A DNA stretch of 64,000 bases from Hygrophila difformis. Lineage: Eukaryota > Streptophyta > Magnoliopsida > Lamiales > Acanthaceae. Position numbers and translations under genes: made by a program. The notes under the pieces are model-generated. The model made no database searches and was not told where the DNA came from. It saw only the letters and a program-made list of their open reading frames with translations. The stretch is from positions 40,512,890-40,576,889 of the forward strand of contig JAOANR010000001.1 in NCBI GenBank assembly GCA_030278955.1, written 5' to 3'. Of this stretch, positions 47,753 through 59,096 are shown piece by piece. Position 1 is the stretch's first letter. Each line of letters starts with the position of its first letter.

Positions 47753-50700
47753 TACAGATAGACCCAATAAGATCATGAAGAGATTACCTCCAACTCTCCA
47801 ACAGGAAGTTCATGGATATGTCCAGGAGAGGAAGAAAGAATTCATCGAGAAGTATGTCAAGTATGATGCTATGTGCAGGGAAAATGCATACAAGGAGCAC
47901 AGACCTTACACTGATCAAACACAAGGAAGAATTCAGCAGGTAATTATTGATGATTGGGATGCATGGAATGAGAAGTATCTGAATAGAAAGGGAATGAATA
48001 TCATGCTGAAGGGATTGGGCAAGAATTTCTATATTAAGAAGCACGATTCAGATGAAGACAGTACAGATGATGAGCAAAGAATTGAGAAGATGAGAGTAGT
48101 TGATGAGGTTACAACTATTGTGGGAGAAAAGAATGAGGAAAATGATGAAATCCATCCGATTCTGCAAGAGAGTATGGATTGCTATTATGCAAACAAACGA
48201 AAGGCAGATCGTGAATGGGAGGAACTCATGAGAACTCAAGACAAGAAAGGTAAAAAGAAAGTATCCACCAAAAAGAGAAAGTCACACAATCTCAGTTCGA
48301 GCACTTCAGATGAAGTACCAATAGCTAAGAAAAGGACTGGGAGGAAGGTGGAGACAAGCAGGTCTGAGAAAGCTAGCCGAATTTCAAAGAAGAGGAAAAA
48401 TGAAGATGAGCTAGCAACCAAAGAAATTCTGGATTTGACAAAAGACTTGATGGATGAAGATGTTGAGATTCTACAATCAGCTCAAGAAAAGAAAGAAGTT
48501 GTTACCTACAAAAGGAGAGGAAAGTTACCTTCTGAGCAGAAGGAGACCAACCCTGAAGAATTCAAGCAGCAAGGGTCTTCTCTTGAGAATGTAGAACAAT
48601 TGGGAATCATTCCTGAGAAAGAAAAGCAACAAGAAAAAGAACCTGAAAAGCCAGTTAAGAAGTTCAGGATAAAGATGAAGGCTAGAAAGCCTAAGTATGT
48701 GGTACCTGACACTAGCTCTGAAGAAGAAAAAGTCGAACCAACTCTAGGGATAGTTCCCTACACAGAGAGGTTGGAGCTCACTCCTTACACTAATTTGGAA
48801 GTGGGGGATATAGACCCAGAGGGCTGGAGAGCATGTTTTGAAGAACATCAACCTGATGAACAAGGATCAACTAGACCAAGCACTGATCTCCAACTGGTTC
48901 AGATTGCTGAAAAAGATGATAGAGAAGGGCAAGATGAAGATCAACAAGCTCAGGTTAAAAGGGATCTTATTCAAAGTCAGATTGATTTACAAGAATTTTC
49001 TGGAAAAGAAACTGAACAAGATGTACCACCAGAACAAGTTGCAGATGAGCAAGAATTTGTGAATCAAATTGAGAAATCAGTGGCAGACACATTTCGGGAA
49101 CATGACTTACTCTCTGGAAGGACTGATTAAAAAGTTCAGAAAATTGGCTAGAGAAGGAGGGAATGCACGCACCTCAGCAGAACAAGCAAGTGAATATGCA
49201 GCTAAACTTGAGTCAGAATTAGAGGAAATCCAACAAGAAATAAATTCTGACCAAGTAATGGAACCATCTCCATTAGCAATTCAAGCTTATGAAGAAGAAG
49301 TGCAGAGAAATGAAACTCAAGAAGCTCAGCAGAGAAAATATTTTATGGAAGACACTGTCAGTCAATATCTCAGAACACAGACGAATGCTGAAAATCAAAT
49401 GAATCAATGGCTCCTTCCACCTCAAGTCAGGGATGAAGTAGTTCAGAGAGCAATTGCAAGGATGAATGATCCTGAATGGGCCGCAGAACAGAAGAAGAAA
49501 GTAGAAGAATATTTTGGAGTCAAAGGACTTCTAGATTCAGAATCTACTGCTATTCCTCTTCTACTAAACGAACCTGTATAGGAAGATCCCACAGAGATCT
49601 TAAATCAGCATAGCCTTGAAGTTACTGAGAAGGTAGATACCAGCACGTAATTGATTTATGATTCAGGTATAGGCAACTCACAACATGATGACACTGATAG
49701 AGTTCAAGAAGAACATCCAGAGCCTGACCATGAGCAAAACTCAGAACAAGTTCATGAAGAAAACGTGGAACCTGCTCAAGAAGGAGGCCAAACAGAAGAA
49801 CAAGAAAATGAGAATGTTGGGGATGAGCAAGAAGAAGCACAAGAATCCGAGGGAAATGAATCAGATACATCTGAAGGATCATCCCCCGGAAAAGATGTCC
49901 CAAAATTGCTACCTTCGAGTTATTGGGGAAAGAATAGTCCAAAGGTGAGGTTGTCAATCCCTGATAGCATTGAAAAGAGGACTGAATTTACAGAAGAAGA
50001 AATCAAGGTTAAGTTTAATGGAAGAAAGGAGGCATTGGAGAATTACTTGGGGATGTCCAAAATGATTGTTCCGGACAAAGGATTTCATCCTAAGTGGCTG
50101 GATCATAAGTGTATCAGCTACTGGAGGAGGATCAATGAATGGGACATTTTCATGAGACACAATAACAAATGTGGTTATGTGGAACTGACCAGGGAGTTCT
50201 GTGCTAACTTTGATGTTGAGGCAGAAACAACATGGATTAGAGGGAAAACAGTGCAAGTCACTGTAGAAACTCTAAATGATCTGATACAGGCACCTTTGTT
50301 AGAACAGCCAGAAGTCAAATCCGAGGTCCTATTGAGGAAGAAAACTCAAGGAAATAAACTTGTTAATGCTAGAAAAATGGCACTGGGATTTTGTTCAACA
50401 CACAGAGGAACTGAGCAGAATAAGATTCCATTGAAGAATTTGAAGCCTGAGTACCTGCCTACACTTGATTTCTACTATTCAAAGCTCAGACCTACCACAA
50501 ATTTTCAAGGACCCTCAGCTGAAACTTTCGAGGGATTTGCATTGTTATGGTCAGGAAGGAAATGCAGTGCTGCACACCATGTTCTCAATGTTATTAAGTC
50601 AAGAGTTGGAGAAGATGCAGCATTGGCTTATCCGAATTTAATCAGAAGACTTTGTGAGAAACAAGGAGTTTCAATCACACCATTTTTACCAGAGATCATA

Positions 50701-50950
50701 AAGATAGATCCTCCTATTCCATTACCAGAAGACACTTTAAGGGGAGAGTTGATTTACCAAATGCCAGATTTAGAGGAACAAACTTCCGAAGGATCAGGAT
50801 CAAAGGTGCCATCTCCTAAGACAAAAAGGGTCAATCTTCCTTCAAAATCAAGATCATATCAGTCAAGAACCGCAACAAAAAGGACAAAGACTGTAACTCC
50901 ATCTCCTGCATTGAATCCTATTCCAGAAGATGAAGAGTTTGAGAACACCT
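47753..50950 (+). pseudogene. Broken large ORF, tentatively a 'putative plant transposon protein'
   Basis: Forward frames 47712-49130, 49069-49581 and 49651-50950 appear to be one former ORF of over 1,000 codons, broken by a frameshift near 49100 and stops at 49579 and 49648. The first third is Lys/Glu-rich with a nuclear-signal-like KKGKKKVSTKKRKSH. The middle (49140-49560) is a likely coiled coil. The last third is acidic, then globular (SYWRRINEWDIFMRHNNKCG, TTWIRGKTVQVTVETLNDLI), resembling the plant-transposon-protein domain found in some retroelements. It starts at the truncated edge of the Tat gag and runs into an assembly gap, so its parent element is unknown. Confidence 0.5.
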
Positions 50951-51450
50951 NNNNNNNNNNNNNNNNNNNNNNNNNNNNNNNNNNNNNNNNNNNNNNNNNN
51001 NNNNNNNNNNNNNNNNNNNNNNNNNNNNNNNNNNNNNNNNNNNNNNNNNNNNNNNNNNNNNNNNNNNNNNNNNNNNNNNNNNNNNNNNNNNNNNNNNNNN
51101 NNNNNNNNNNNNNNNNNNNNNNNNNNNNNNNNNNNNNNNNNNNNNNNNNNNNNNNNNNNNNNNNNNNNNNNNNNNNNNNNNNNNNNNNNNNNNNNNNNNN
51201 NNNNNNNNNNNNNNNNNNNNNNNNNNNNNNNNNNNNNNNNNNNNNNNNNNNNNNNNNNNNNNNNNNNNNNNNNNNNNNNNNNNNNNNNNNNNNNNNNNNN
51301 NNNNNNNNNNNNNNNNNNNNNNNNNNNNNNNNNNNNNNNNNNNNNNNNNNNNNNNNNNNNNNNNNNNNNNNNNNNNNNNNNNNNNNNNNNNNNNNNNNNN
51401 NNNNNNNNNNNNNNNNNNNNNNNNNNNNNNNNNNNNNNNNNNNNNNNNNN
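50951..51450. other. Assembly gap of exactly 500 N
   Basis: A run of 500 N, a conventional placeholder for a gap of unknown size. The ORF on the left and the caulimovirid text on the right need not be neighbours in the genome. Confidence 0.99.
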
Positions 51451-52213
51451 AATGATGGAAAGAAATACAAGTTATATTTAATATCACTGAAAAAATTAAT
51501 CGGTTTCCATGTGATATCTTATACTTCTTGCAACAACCATCAATTGGAACCTATGAAGGAACAATTGAAATAGTAGGACACAAAATCAGAGTCTTAGGCA
51601 CCGCCGGAAAAGACAATGGGGTTATAATTTTGGGATTAAATTTTCTCGAAAGTCATAAACCATGGGTAAGGAAGGATAATGAAATAGAATTTAATCTGAA
51701 AGGTCATACAATCAGAATTAAATGAAAGTCCATTTTCCATTTATATCTCAGTAGGTATAATATATGAACAATATAAGTCAGAATATTTTGCAGCTTATAT
51801 TGATTCAGGATCAGGTATTTGCACGAAAAAACCAGGAGTTTTCCCAGAAATGTTAGTACTAAATAAAGTTATTCGACAAGCCAATATCATGATAGGAGGA
51901 GCATTTGGTACGCCTTGGTACAAGTTAAAAACACCTCCTATTTATTTTCATGATACAGGAACATATATTTTGTTAGGTAATTTCTTCATAAAATTCTTTA
52001 CAAAATATGTTCAAGATAACAAAAGAAATTTGTTAATATTCACCACAAGTTTTGGAAATGAGATACAGGTGTTGCGCAGAGAAAAGGCATTCAACAGGTT
52101 AATGCCTATATTATTTCGCAGCAAACGTGTGATAATGATGCCAAACTAACCCATCCAAAAATGCAGTATAAAAAAGTTTGGTAAGACTTTGTTGTCATTT
52201 AGACAACAAGGGT

Positions 52214-55013
52214 TTGATTGTAACACCCGAGGAAAAACAAATTCAAATTGTTTTGAACTACGTCATGACTTGATCCCTTCACAGGGTACGTAGGCAGCTT
52301 AGAACTAATTTCTAAGTTCAGTCACGAAATAAATCACAAAATACATCACGAATTAGACCACAAGGACGATAGGGGATGTTGAAACCAATTTAGACTAGGC
52401 TAAGTAGGACCCGGAAATGTTGCGAGCGATAAGCCGGACTCGTAACAAGATTAAGGAGAAGATTCCGCAACGAAGACGCCCCAGAGAATCGAGCTAACAC
52501 GTAGAAAACCGATAGGGGAAAGCGAGGGAAGACCCGACGGAACACGCGGAGCCGAACCGGCCGGTCCGGCCGGCCCGCGCTGTCCGCGCGCCGCCGCGCG
52601 GCCACCGCGCGGCCAAGGGCGTCGCGACGCCAGGCCTGGCACGCGTGCTCCGCGCGGACAAAAGCTTAGGTGCGCGCCACCAGCGCGCTAGAGGTGCTGA
52701 AAGTGTAAACTTTCCTTCCATGGTGATTTTCTTGCCAAAAACCATACCCCTAACCATGGCAACCGAATCCCAGCCTTAGGGAAGGCTATAGGACGGTAAT
52801 AGGGCGTCCCAAACCCTAAGTTTTCAGAAACATACCAGCCTCCACCCTCAATTTTCTCTCCAAGTCCAAAATCCCTCCGAATCCACTTTCCGGCGAGTAT
52901 TCCGGCGACGACGAGGCAAAAGGAACCAAGCCCTGCCCTCTAGACTCTTGGTAGGCCATTGTGCAATGTTTCAATTCGTCCATAGATCTCTGAAACTCGA
53001 ATTCTAACATTATTTCCTTACTACGATTTCACGTCGGAAAACGAACAAAAAGCGATCGGAGAAGTTGGCCGTTCGTCGTGACCCTAGGACATCCGGAAAC
53101 CCAATCCAGCGACCCTAACATCATTCTAAGTAAGTTAACACCTTACTCACAAATTTTTGCGGTTGTTTGTTGTTTAAATCTCGAGATGTAGGCTTGTAAC
53201 AAAAATCGGTTTTCAAAAACCCTATTTTCGTCCAATTTTAAAGACTCGCCAAAAACTCGACCTTCGGGAATTCAAACCGAAAACTTTTCAACATAAAAGT
53301 TGTTCCTAACACCTTTATCTATCTTGTGTCCAAATTTCAGCCATTGACATTAAGTTTTGCTACCCCAATTTTCGCCATGAACTTCCTGTTTCAAACCGAA
53401 CGTTTCAAATCTGTGACAGATTCCTTCATTCAACTTGATGCATGTTTTTCACCCATTTTTCGAATGATTTAACTTTGCATTTCTAAACAAAAGTTGTAGA
53501 TAATTGTGTCTAGATTATGCCTATAAAATTTCACGAATTTTGGTGTTCATTTGATATGTCAAACGGCCAAGTTTTTGAAACTGTTTTGAATTCGTTTTAA
53601 GGGCCATGAGTATGCAGTGAGTTGCACACGATTTTTGAGTACCAAGAATTCATTATTTCCAAAAACTTAAAACATGAAAGTTGTTCCTTAATGTGTCGTG
53701 TAGTTACTGTAAAAATTTCACATCGATTGGTTTTGAAATGAATTTTTAATCGGCGTTACACGAACCTGTGACGACAACAGTTTTTAAGACGTAAATTATT
53801 CTTTGCGATAAACTCAAATTTTAACTCACTTCGGAACCTTATTTCCAAAAACTTAAAACATGAAAGTTGTTCGTGTGTGTGTTTTTGAGTTACTGGCCAA
53901 GTTTCAGAATTTTTGGAGGAAAAACGAATTTTAAATTAAGAAAGGCGTGAACTGCCTCGAATAGGATTTTTCGAACTTGAGAAAAACTCGAACTATGAAA
54001 ACGCGATATCGATCCTTTGATAACTTTGAAATACGAACTTTCGAAAAATCCCGTTCACTAGGCTGAGCCGATCTTCATACTATCATTATCTTTGAGACTG
54101 CCTCGTTAGTGGTCTCCTTACTATCTGAGATTGCCTCGTTAGTGATCTCGCGCGCTGTATTTGTGGATCGCCTCGTTAGTGGTCCTACTATCTTTTTGGA
54201 TCGCCTCGTTAGTGGTCCTACTATCTTTTTGGATCGCCTCGTTAGTGGTCCTACTATCTTTGAGACTGCCTCGTTAGTGGTCTCCCATTGTTTGGACTGC
54301 CTCGTTAGTGGTCCTATGTTGAGATTGCCTCGTTAGTGATCTCCCGGTATGGTGTCCTCTTCTTAGTTTACGGGATGAAAAGTAAAAGACTCGTGTGAGT
54401 GTTTCATTACGCTTAATCGTATTTATCCTGTCTTTATTTATGTATTTAAAATTTATGCATCTTAAATTATGCTTTACATCCCGCTTTTAAAATTAAGTTC
54501 TTTAATCATGTTTTTCCGCTGCAAATCAATCATGTACTTTTTAAATTCTCGTACGATAAGCGAAATCTTTAGTTTAAACACTTGTAACCCCTTTTATTTG
54601 TTAGTTAGGGATTAACTTACTCAGTATATTTTTATACTGACAACCGTTGTCATTTTTCTTTTACAGAGTATGTCGAGTGACGCATACGCATGCACTTGGG
54701 GGGGAATATTTATGAACATTTTAAATTTCTGCATCGTACTGTTTTTGCCGGGTCTGTTAAACCCGAGGATTTGGCCATGTTGGCCGTGATTTTACTTTCC
54801 GCTGCACTTACTTTATTTATTTTCCGAACGTGATAATTTCGACTATCGTACTAAGTATTATAAATTTCCGGACTATATCTTGAAATGTTTTAAATCTTTT
54901 ACATACCCACAAGCCTTGCGTTTCCTTAGCGAGCTCGGGAAGCCGTGTCTTGCTAGGGGAATGCGGCGGTGACACCTCGGCCTGGGTTATCAAATCCGGG
55001 GTGTTACATTGAT
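52214..55013 (+). mobile_element. Solo LTR, 2,790 bp, with 5-bp TSD (TTGAT)
   Basis: The LTR 52219-55008 starts TGTAACACCCGAGG and ends TCCGGGGTGTTACA, flanked by TTGAT (52214-52218, 55009-55013). No internal region is left. It shares ACTTACTCAG, TTACAGAGTATG, GGCCATGTTGGCCGT and CGGCGGTGACACC with the LTR at 32755. A strongly GC-rich island lies at about 52545-52680. It sits inside the caulimovirid fragment and therefore inserted later. Confidence 0.92.
54094..54343 (+). repeat. Array of eight hairpins with constant TGCCTCGTTAGTG loop
   Basis: Eight copies, 28-37 bp apart. Stems: GAGAC/GTCTC (54094-54116 and 54262-54284), GAGAT/ATCTC (54127-54149 and 54321-54343), GGATC/GGTCC with one T-G pair (54165-54185, 54198-54218, 54231-54251) and GGAC/GTCC (54294-54314). 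The loop core GCCTCGTTAGT is identical in all copies while both stem arms change together. Seen directly; function unknown. Confidence 0.85.
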
Positions 55014-55626
55014 GAAGCATCTATTGAGAAAATTATAAACCTCAAAGAAGCAATGCAGGAAATGAAGTCATTAAAAATAACTTCATTAGACATTGATGGG
55101 GAAACTAAGTTGTCCCTCAAAAATGTCAATAAGCTTATCCAGAGAAACTTTAACGAGGATCCTCTGGCATGGTGTGAAGAAAAAAAACAAGATCGAAGCA
55201 ACTCTACAGGTAAAAGAACAATATAAATATGAGTATGTTCGATACGAACCATCTTAACGAATATGCAGGATAAGAAAGATATGCAACAAATTATCAAAGA
55301 GCATATCGATCTTAAACTCATAGAACCTGGAGTCTCAGCTTATAGTAGCCCCTGGATTCTTGGTAAAAAATGACGGTGTAATAAAAAGAAGTAAACCTAG
55401 GTTGGTAATAAATTATAAGGTATTAATAAAATAATACAATTGGATGGTTATTACATTCCGAGTGGAGAACACTTAATTAATTGCATGAAAGGTGCTAAAG
55501 TGTTTTCTAAATTTGATTGCAAATCTGGTTTCTATCATATTAAGATGGAGAAATGAGTCGAAGAAACTCACAGCATTCTCCACCCTACAAGGGCAATATA
55601 TTTGGAATGTTATTCCAATGGGGCTT

Positions 55627-58600
55627 TGATGACAGTCACTCGTGACTGTCATTTTTGTCCAATTTCGTGTCTTTAAGAACAATGTTTGATCACATTTTTC
55701 CTAGGTTGTTGATGTAAAATGGAGAAGTAATGAAAATGTTGATTAAAGGAATGCTTGGGAAATGCATAGAAATAGCTCGGAAGTTGTAGATTTTTCCATA
55801 AGAATTTCTCGCTATGTTTTATTCGCAAATAATCCTTGCTTTGTTATCAAACAGGATGCAAGTGCAAGCTCGCGGTAGACGTCGCGAGGGAAGAATGGAA
55901 AGGAAGCGAGAACCTTAAGACGGAATCTGTACAAAGATCGAGTGAAGACATACAGTTGAAGGCCACGCGATAACTCAAATTAACATCGCGTGGGAGAAAA
56001 TCATGCAGACCCAGGAAGTTGTAAGAGTCAAGGCGAAAGAAAGTTATTTGAAGAAAGAGCAAGATTGCCTCGCCTTGATGAGAAAAACAATTTCAGTTTA
56101 ACTCACGCTTTGAAGGAATCGGGACAAGGCGTGAGGAGAGCTACTCTGACGCGAGCGGTTATTTTCCAGGGGGAGGGAAGTTATTCGCGCACATCTATAA
56201 ATAAGAGCTCTGGGAGATCAGCTCAAAGAGACTGGAAGGACGCAGAGTTTAACTCAATTTTACTCTCCCGTTCAGTTTAGAGTTTTCTTAGGTAGGTAGT
56301 TAGGGTTACTTTTCTGCAAATAATTTCACGTTCTTCAGATTGTATTTTGATTGTATTTAGATTTCTTCAATTAGTGAGTAGATTAGTTTTATAGTACTCT
56401 GGAAAGGAAGATTTGCCATCGGAATGCTTATGTTCATCCAGCATGACGATCGCTGTTTAGAATTCCGACTTCTCCGCCCTATTTCGCAATATTTTGATTT
56501 GAATCAGACGTCCAGGTGTACTTGTTTTTATTTTTATGCAAATCATGATATATAGATTTGTTCTTGAATCTCTTGTTTTTATTTTTAGAAACGCAATATT
56601 AAATGATTACAGTTGGAAGTTATATTTCTTCGATTCTGTTTGGAATAGGATAGACCTCAACTTTAATGTTCAGAATTTGATAACAAAATGGAAATGTTAG
56701 TCAATCTGCAGAATTGTGCTGGAAATACTTTTCTGGATCTATGATCGATTAACCATTAGATTCTGAGAAATTCGAATGTTATGATCGAGTTAGGTTTTGT
56801 TCTTAGCAGGATTGATGAATCCAGAAATAAGTCAGCTGTTGATATACTTTGATTATAATGCAACTGGTAAAGTTCAGTGTTTGATGTTAATTGAAGTTCT
56901 AAAAGACCCATGCAGTTTGATCATAGCATGATAATCTTTGAGAACAATACAATACAAATACTAAACCTTTCAAGAGGTTCAGATATTTTTCCTTGCTGCA
57001 TCCTCAAGGGGATAAAGTAAGGAAAAGTTACAATATTTTATAATCTACTTTCATATAGAGAATTATCCTCGCCACATTCTTATTAGAATGATTCGAGAAC
57101 ATTTCTCACACTTCAATCAATAACAAGTTATCTCAGTATTCTCGCTTTGTTCCTTTGACAAAGCGAGGGAATAAATCTGATATAGCGGGGGAATTGGTTC
57201 CCACTTTTGGGAAGCCAACTAAATATTCAACATAAGTATATAACCCCTATTCTATAAATAGGAATTGAATATCCTCGCCGCATTCTTCACAGATATTACT
57301 GCAAGGCATTCTGTTCCTTGTATTAGTTAAATCTGGGGAACATTCTTTGAATAATAGCTCCCTCCACGCTGTACAAATATAGCGCGCGGAAAATGAGTGC
57401 GGAAAATGAGAATGTTCATAGTTTGAAACCCAAGATAGTTACTGCGAGCTATCTTGGACATTTATTTTGCAGAATTGTTTCGCAAGTCTTTTTTATAGGA
57501 AAGCATTTTCCTAATTCTGTCTAGCTCCAACCTATATTTTTGGAGCATCCTAGCATTTTGATTAAGAGGACTCAGAACCCTCACCGTTTCTTCATACATA
57601 TAATACTACTTTTACCTATGGTATTTTGGGATATTTCCCTGTGTATGATGAGTAATCCTACTTCTCAAATATAGTTCATAATTCATATTTTGAATCCATG
57701 TTATTATTTTCATTAGCACATTGAGAAAGATGATGATATAAGTTTTCTCAATCATCATTTACTCAGGGTTATGAAGAACAAACTTGTTCTTTAGTTGGGC
57801 ATTTAGTACCTGTCGTTTAAAAGGGAAAGATGTTTCAAAAACCATCTTTTGTCCTATTAATTAGTGAGAATTCTAAGAAGATTAATTTATAGGGTTCATA
57901 GCTTTATGGTGTGCACTATAAGCTATGGGAAGGAGATTATTTTTTTTTAAGTCTTACTAATCCTGAGTCAAGTCATGGGTATTTGGAGTTGTTTACAGAG
58001 ATTTCTCATGCTAAAGCATCTATATAAGTCTGAGTGGTCTGGATAAGTCAAGGATCTTGAATATCAATCTCATCTTGATATACTTACAAGACCATTACTT
58101 CTTACAACTACTTGAAGGAATTACTCTGAGGAGTTGAGTCTTATGAAACCATTGGATGATAGATTTAAATACTTGCTTTTCATTTCTTATAGAGGACATC
58201 CAATACAGAGTCATGTGATTTCCAATTTATCTCAGAGTAATAAAGAGAATAACTTCAAGTTCAGATGAATATAAGATGATTTAGGCGTGACCTTGAGTTT
58301 TTCAAAGGTCTAATCTGAATCCGAAAGAGACAGATTAAGTGACAGTTACAAAAGCTTTTGCCATAGAAATGAGTCTGACTGATCATTCTATGATAATAGT
58401 ATCCCATGATTTCAGTGCTAGGAATGTCATGACATTGAATCACAAGTACCGGTCTTGGGAAGTGATTTAAGACATGAAGATTTGATTAACTGCATAGAGG
58501 AATTGCTTATCTCAATGAGCTTTCATCTTGTTTTAAATCGTTGAAGCATGATAATCTCATCATATTCCTATTTCATTTGTTTGTCTTAGTCCATATTATC

Positions 58601-58956
58601 TTTAACTCATGAATCATAATTCCATCTACATGCATACACTTCAGTAATAGTTTGGTACTAGATTCTTTACAGCTTTTATGCAATTTACTTTTTATTTTTA
58701 CAGCATTAGTTGATTTCTACAACATCATATATCATTCATGAACTTAGAAGAATGTTGAGTTCTAAGATTTGTAATACTATCAAAACGCTTCTATCGTGTA
58801 ACTCTCTAATGAACAATCCCGACAATAAAAATAAATAATGCAGCTTGATACCGTGCGCTTTCGGTAGGAAAATTAGGCAAGCTCTTTAACAGTCCTATAG
58901 GATTATAGTTTAAAGACTGTCGGGAGTATTGTAGCAGGATTTACCTCAAAGCTTCA
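55627..58956 (+). mobile_element. 5' LTR of an Athila-lineage retrotransposon (about 3.3 kb)
   Basis: The right end is fixed by the PBS starting at 58957 (LTR ends ..GCTTCA). The left end is placed at TGATGACAGTC near 55627, exactly where caulimovirid similarity stops. A TATA box (ATCTATAAATAAGAG) is at 56196-56203. Near the start, TGACAGTCAC and GTGACTGTCA form a near-perfect palindrome (55630-55651). The length is large for Athila LTRs, so a nested insertion within it is possible but was not resolved. Confidence 0.65.
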
Positions 58957-58974
58957 TGGCGCCGTTGCCGTGGA
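58957..58974 (+). promoter_or_regulatory. Athila primer binding site (tRNA-Asp type)
   Basis: TGGCGCCGTTGCCGTGGA directly follows the LTR end. It matches the conserved Athila PBS, complementary to the tRNA-Asp 3' end, at 17 of 18 positions. It primes minus-strand DNA synthesis. Confidence 0.88.
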
Positions 58975-59096
58975 GGGTGTAGCGTTATGAATTTTAGAAC
59001 TACATTTATTCTTTGGTTCATTTGTAATTATTATCTATTTACTCTTTAATTCTTCTGATTCTTTCATTTTGTCTATATCAGAAATCTCAACAGTTT

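Larger units (their letters stand above)
51451..55626 (+). pseudogene. Endogenous caulimovirid (pararetrovirus) fragment, twice interrupted
   Basis: Text resembling plant pararetroviral polyprotein lies at 51451-52218 and 55009-55626. The left part has a retropepsin with active-site D-S-G (near 51805) and a second ILG..F motif near 51985; an additional retropepsin-like C-half (VIILGLNFLES) lies just before at about 51620. The right part has the linker and the first half of reverse transcriptase, recognised by the SKFDCKSGF motif near 55510, followed by VIPMGL where the text stops. Several stops and frameshifts are present. A solo LTR (52219-55008) splits it and an Athila element cuts it at 55626. 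RNase H and capsid are not seen. It cannot encode a working virus. Confidence 0.75.

Noticed and set aside
54109..54336. Forward frame with repeated RLVSGPTIFLD words
   Set aside because: The peptide repeat merely reflects the DNA hairpin array; copies of different spacing would break the frame.
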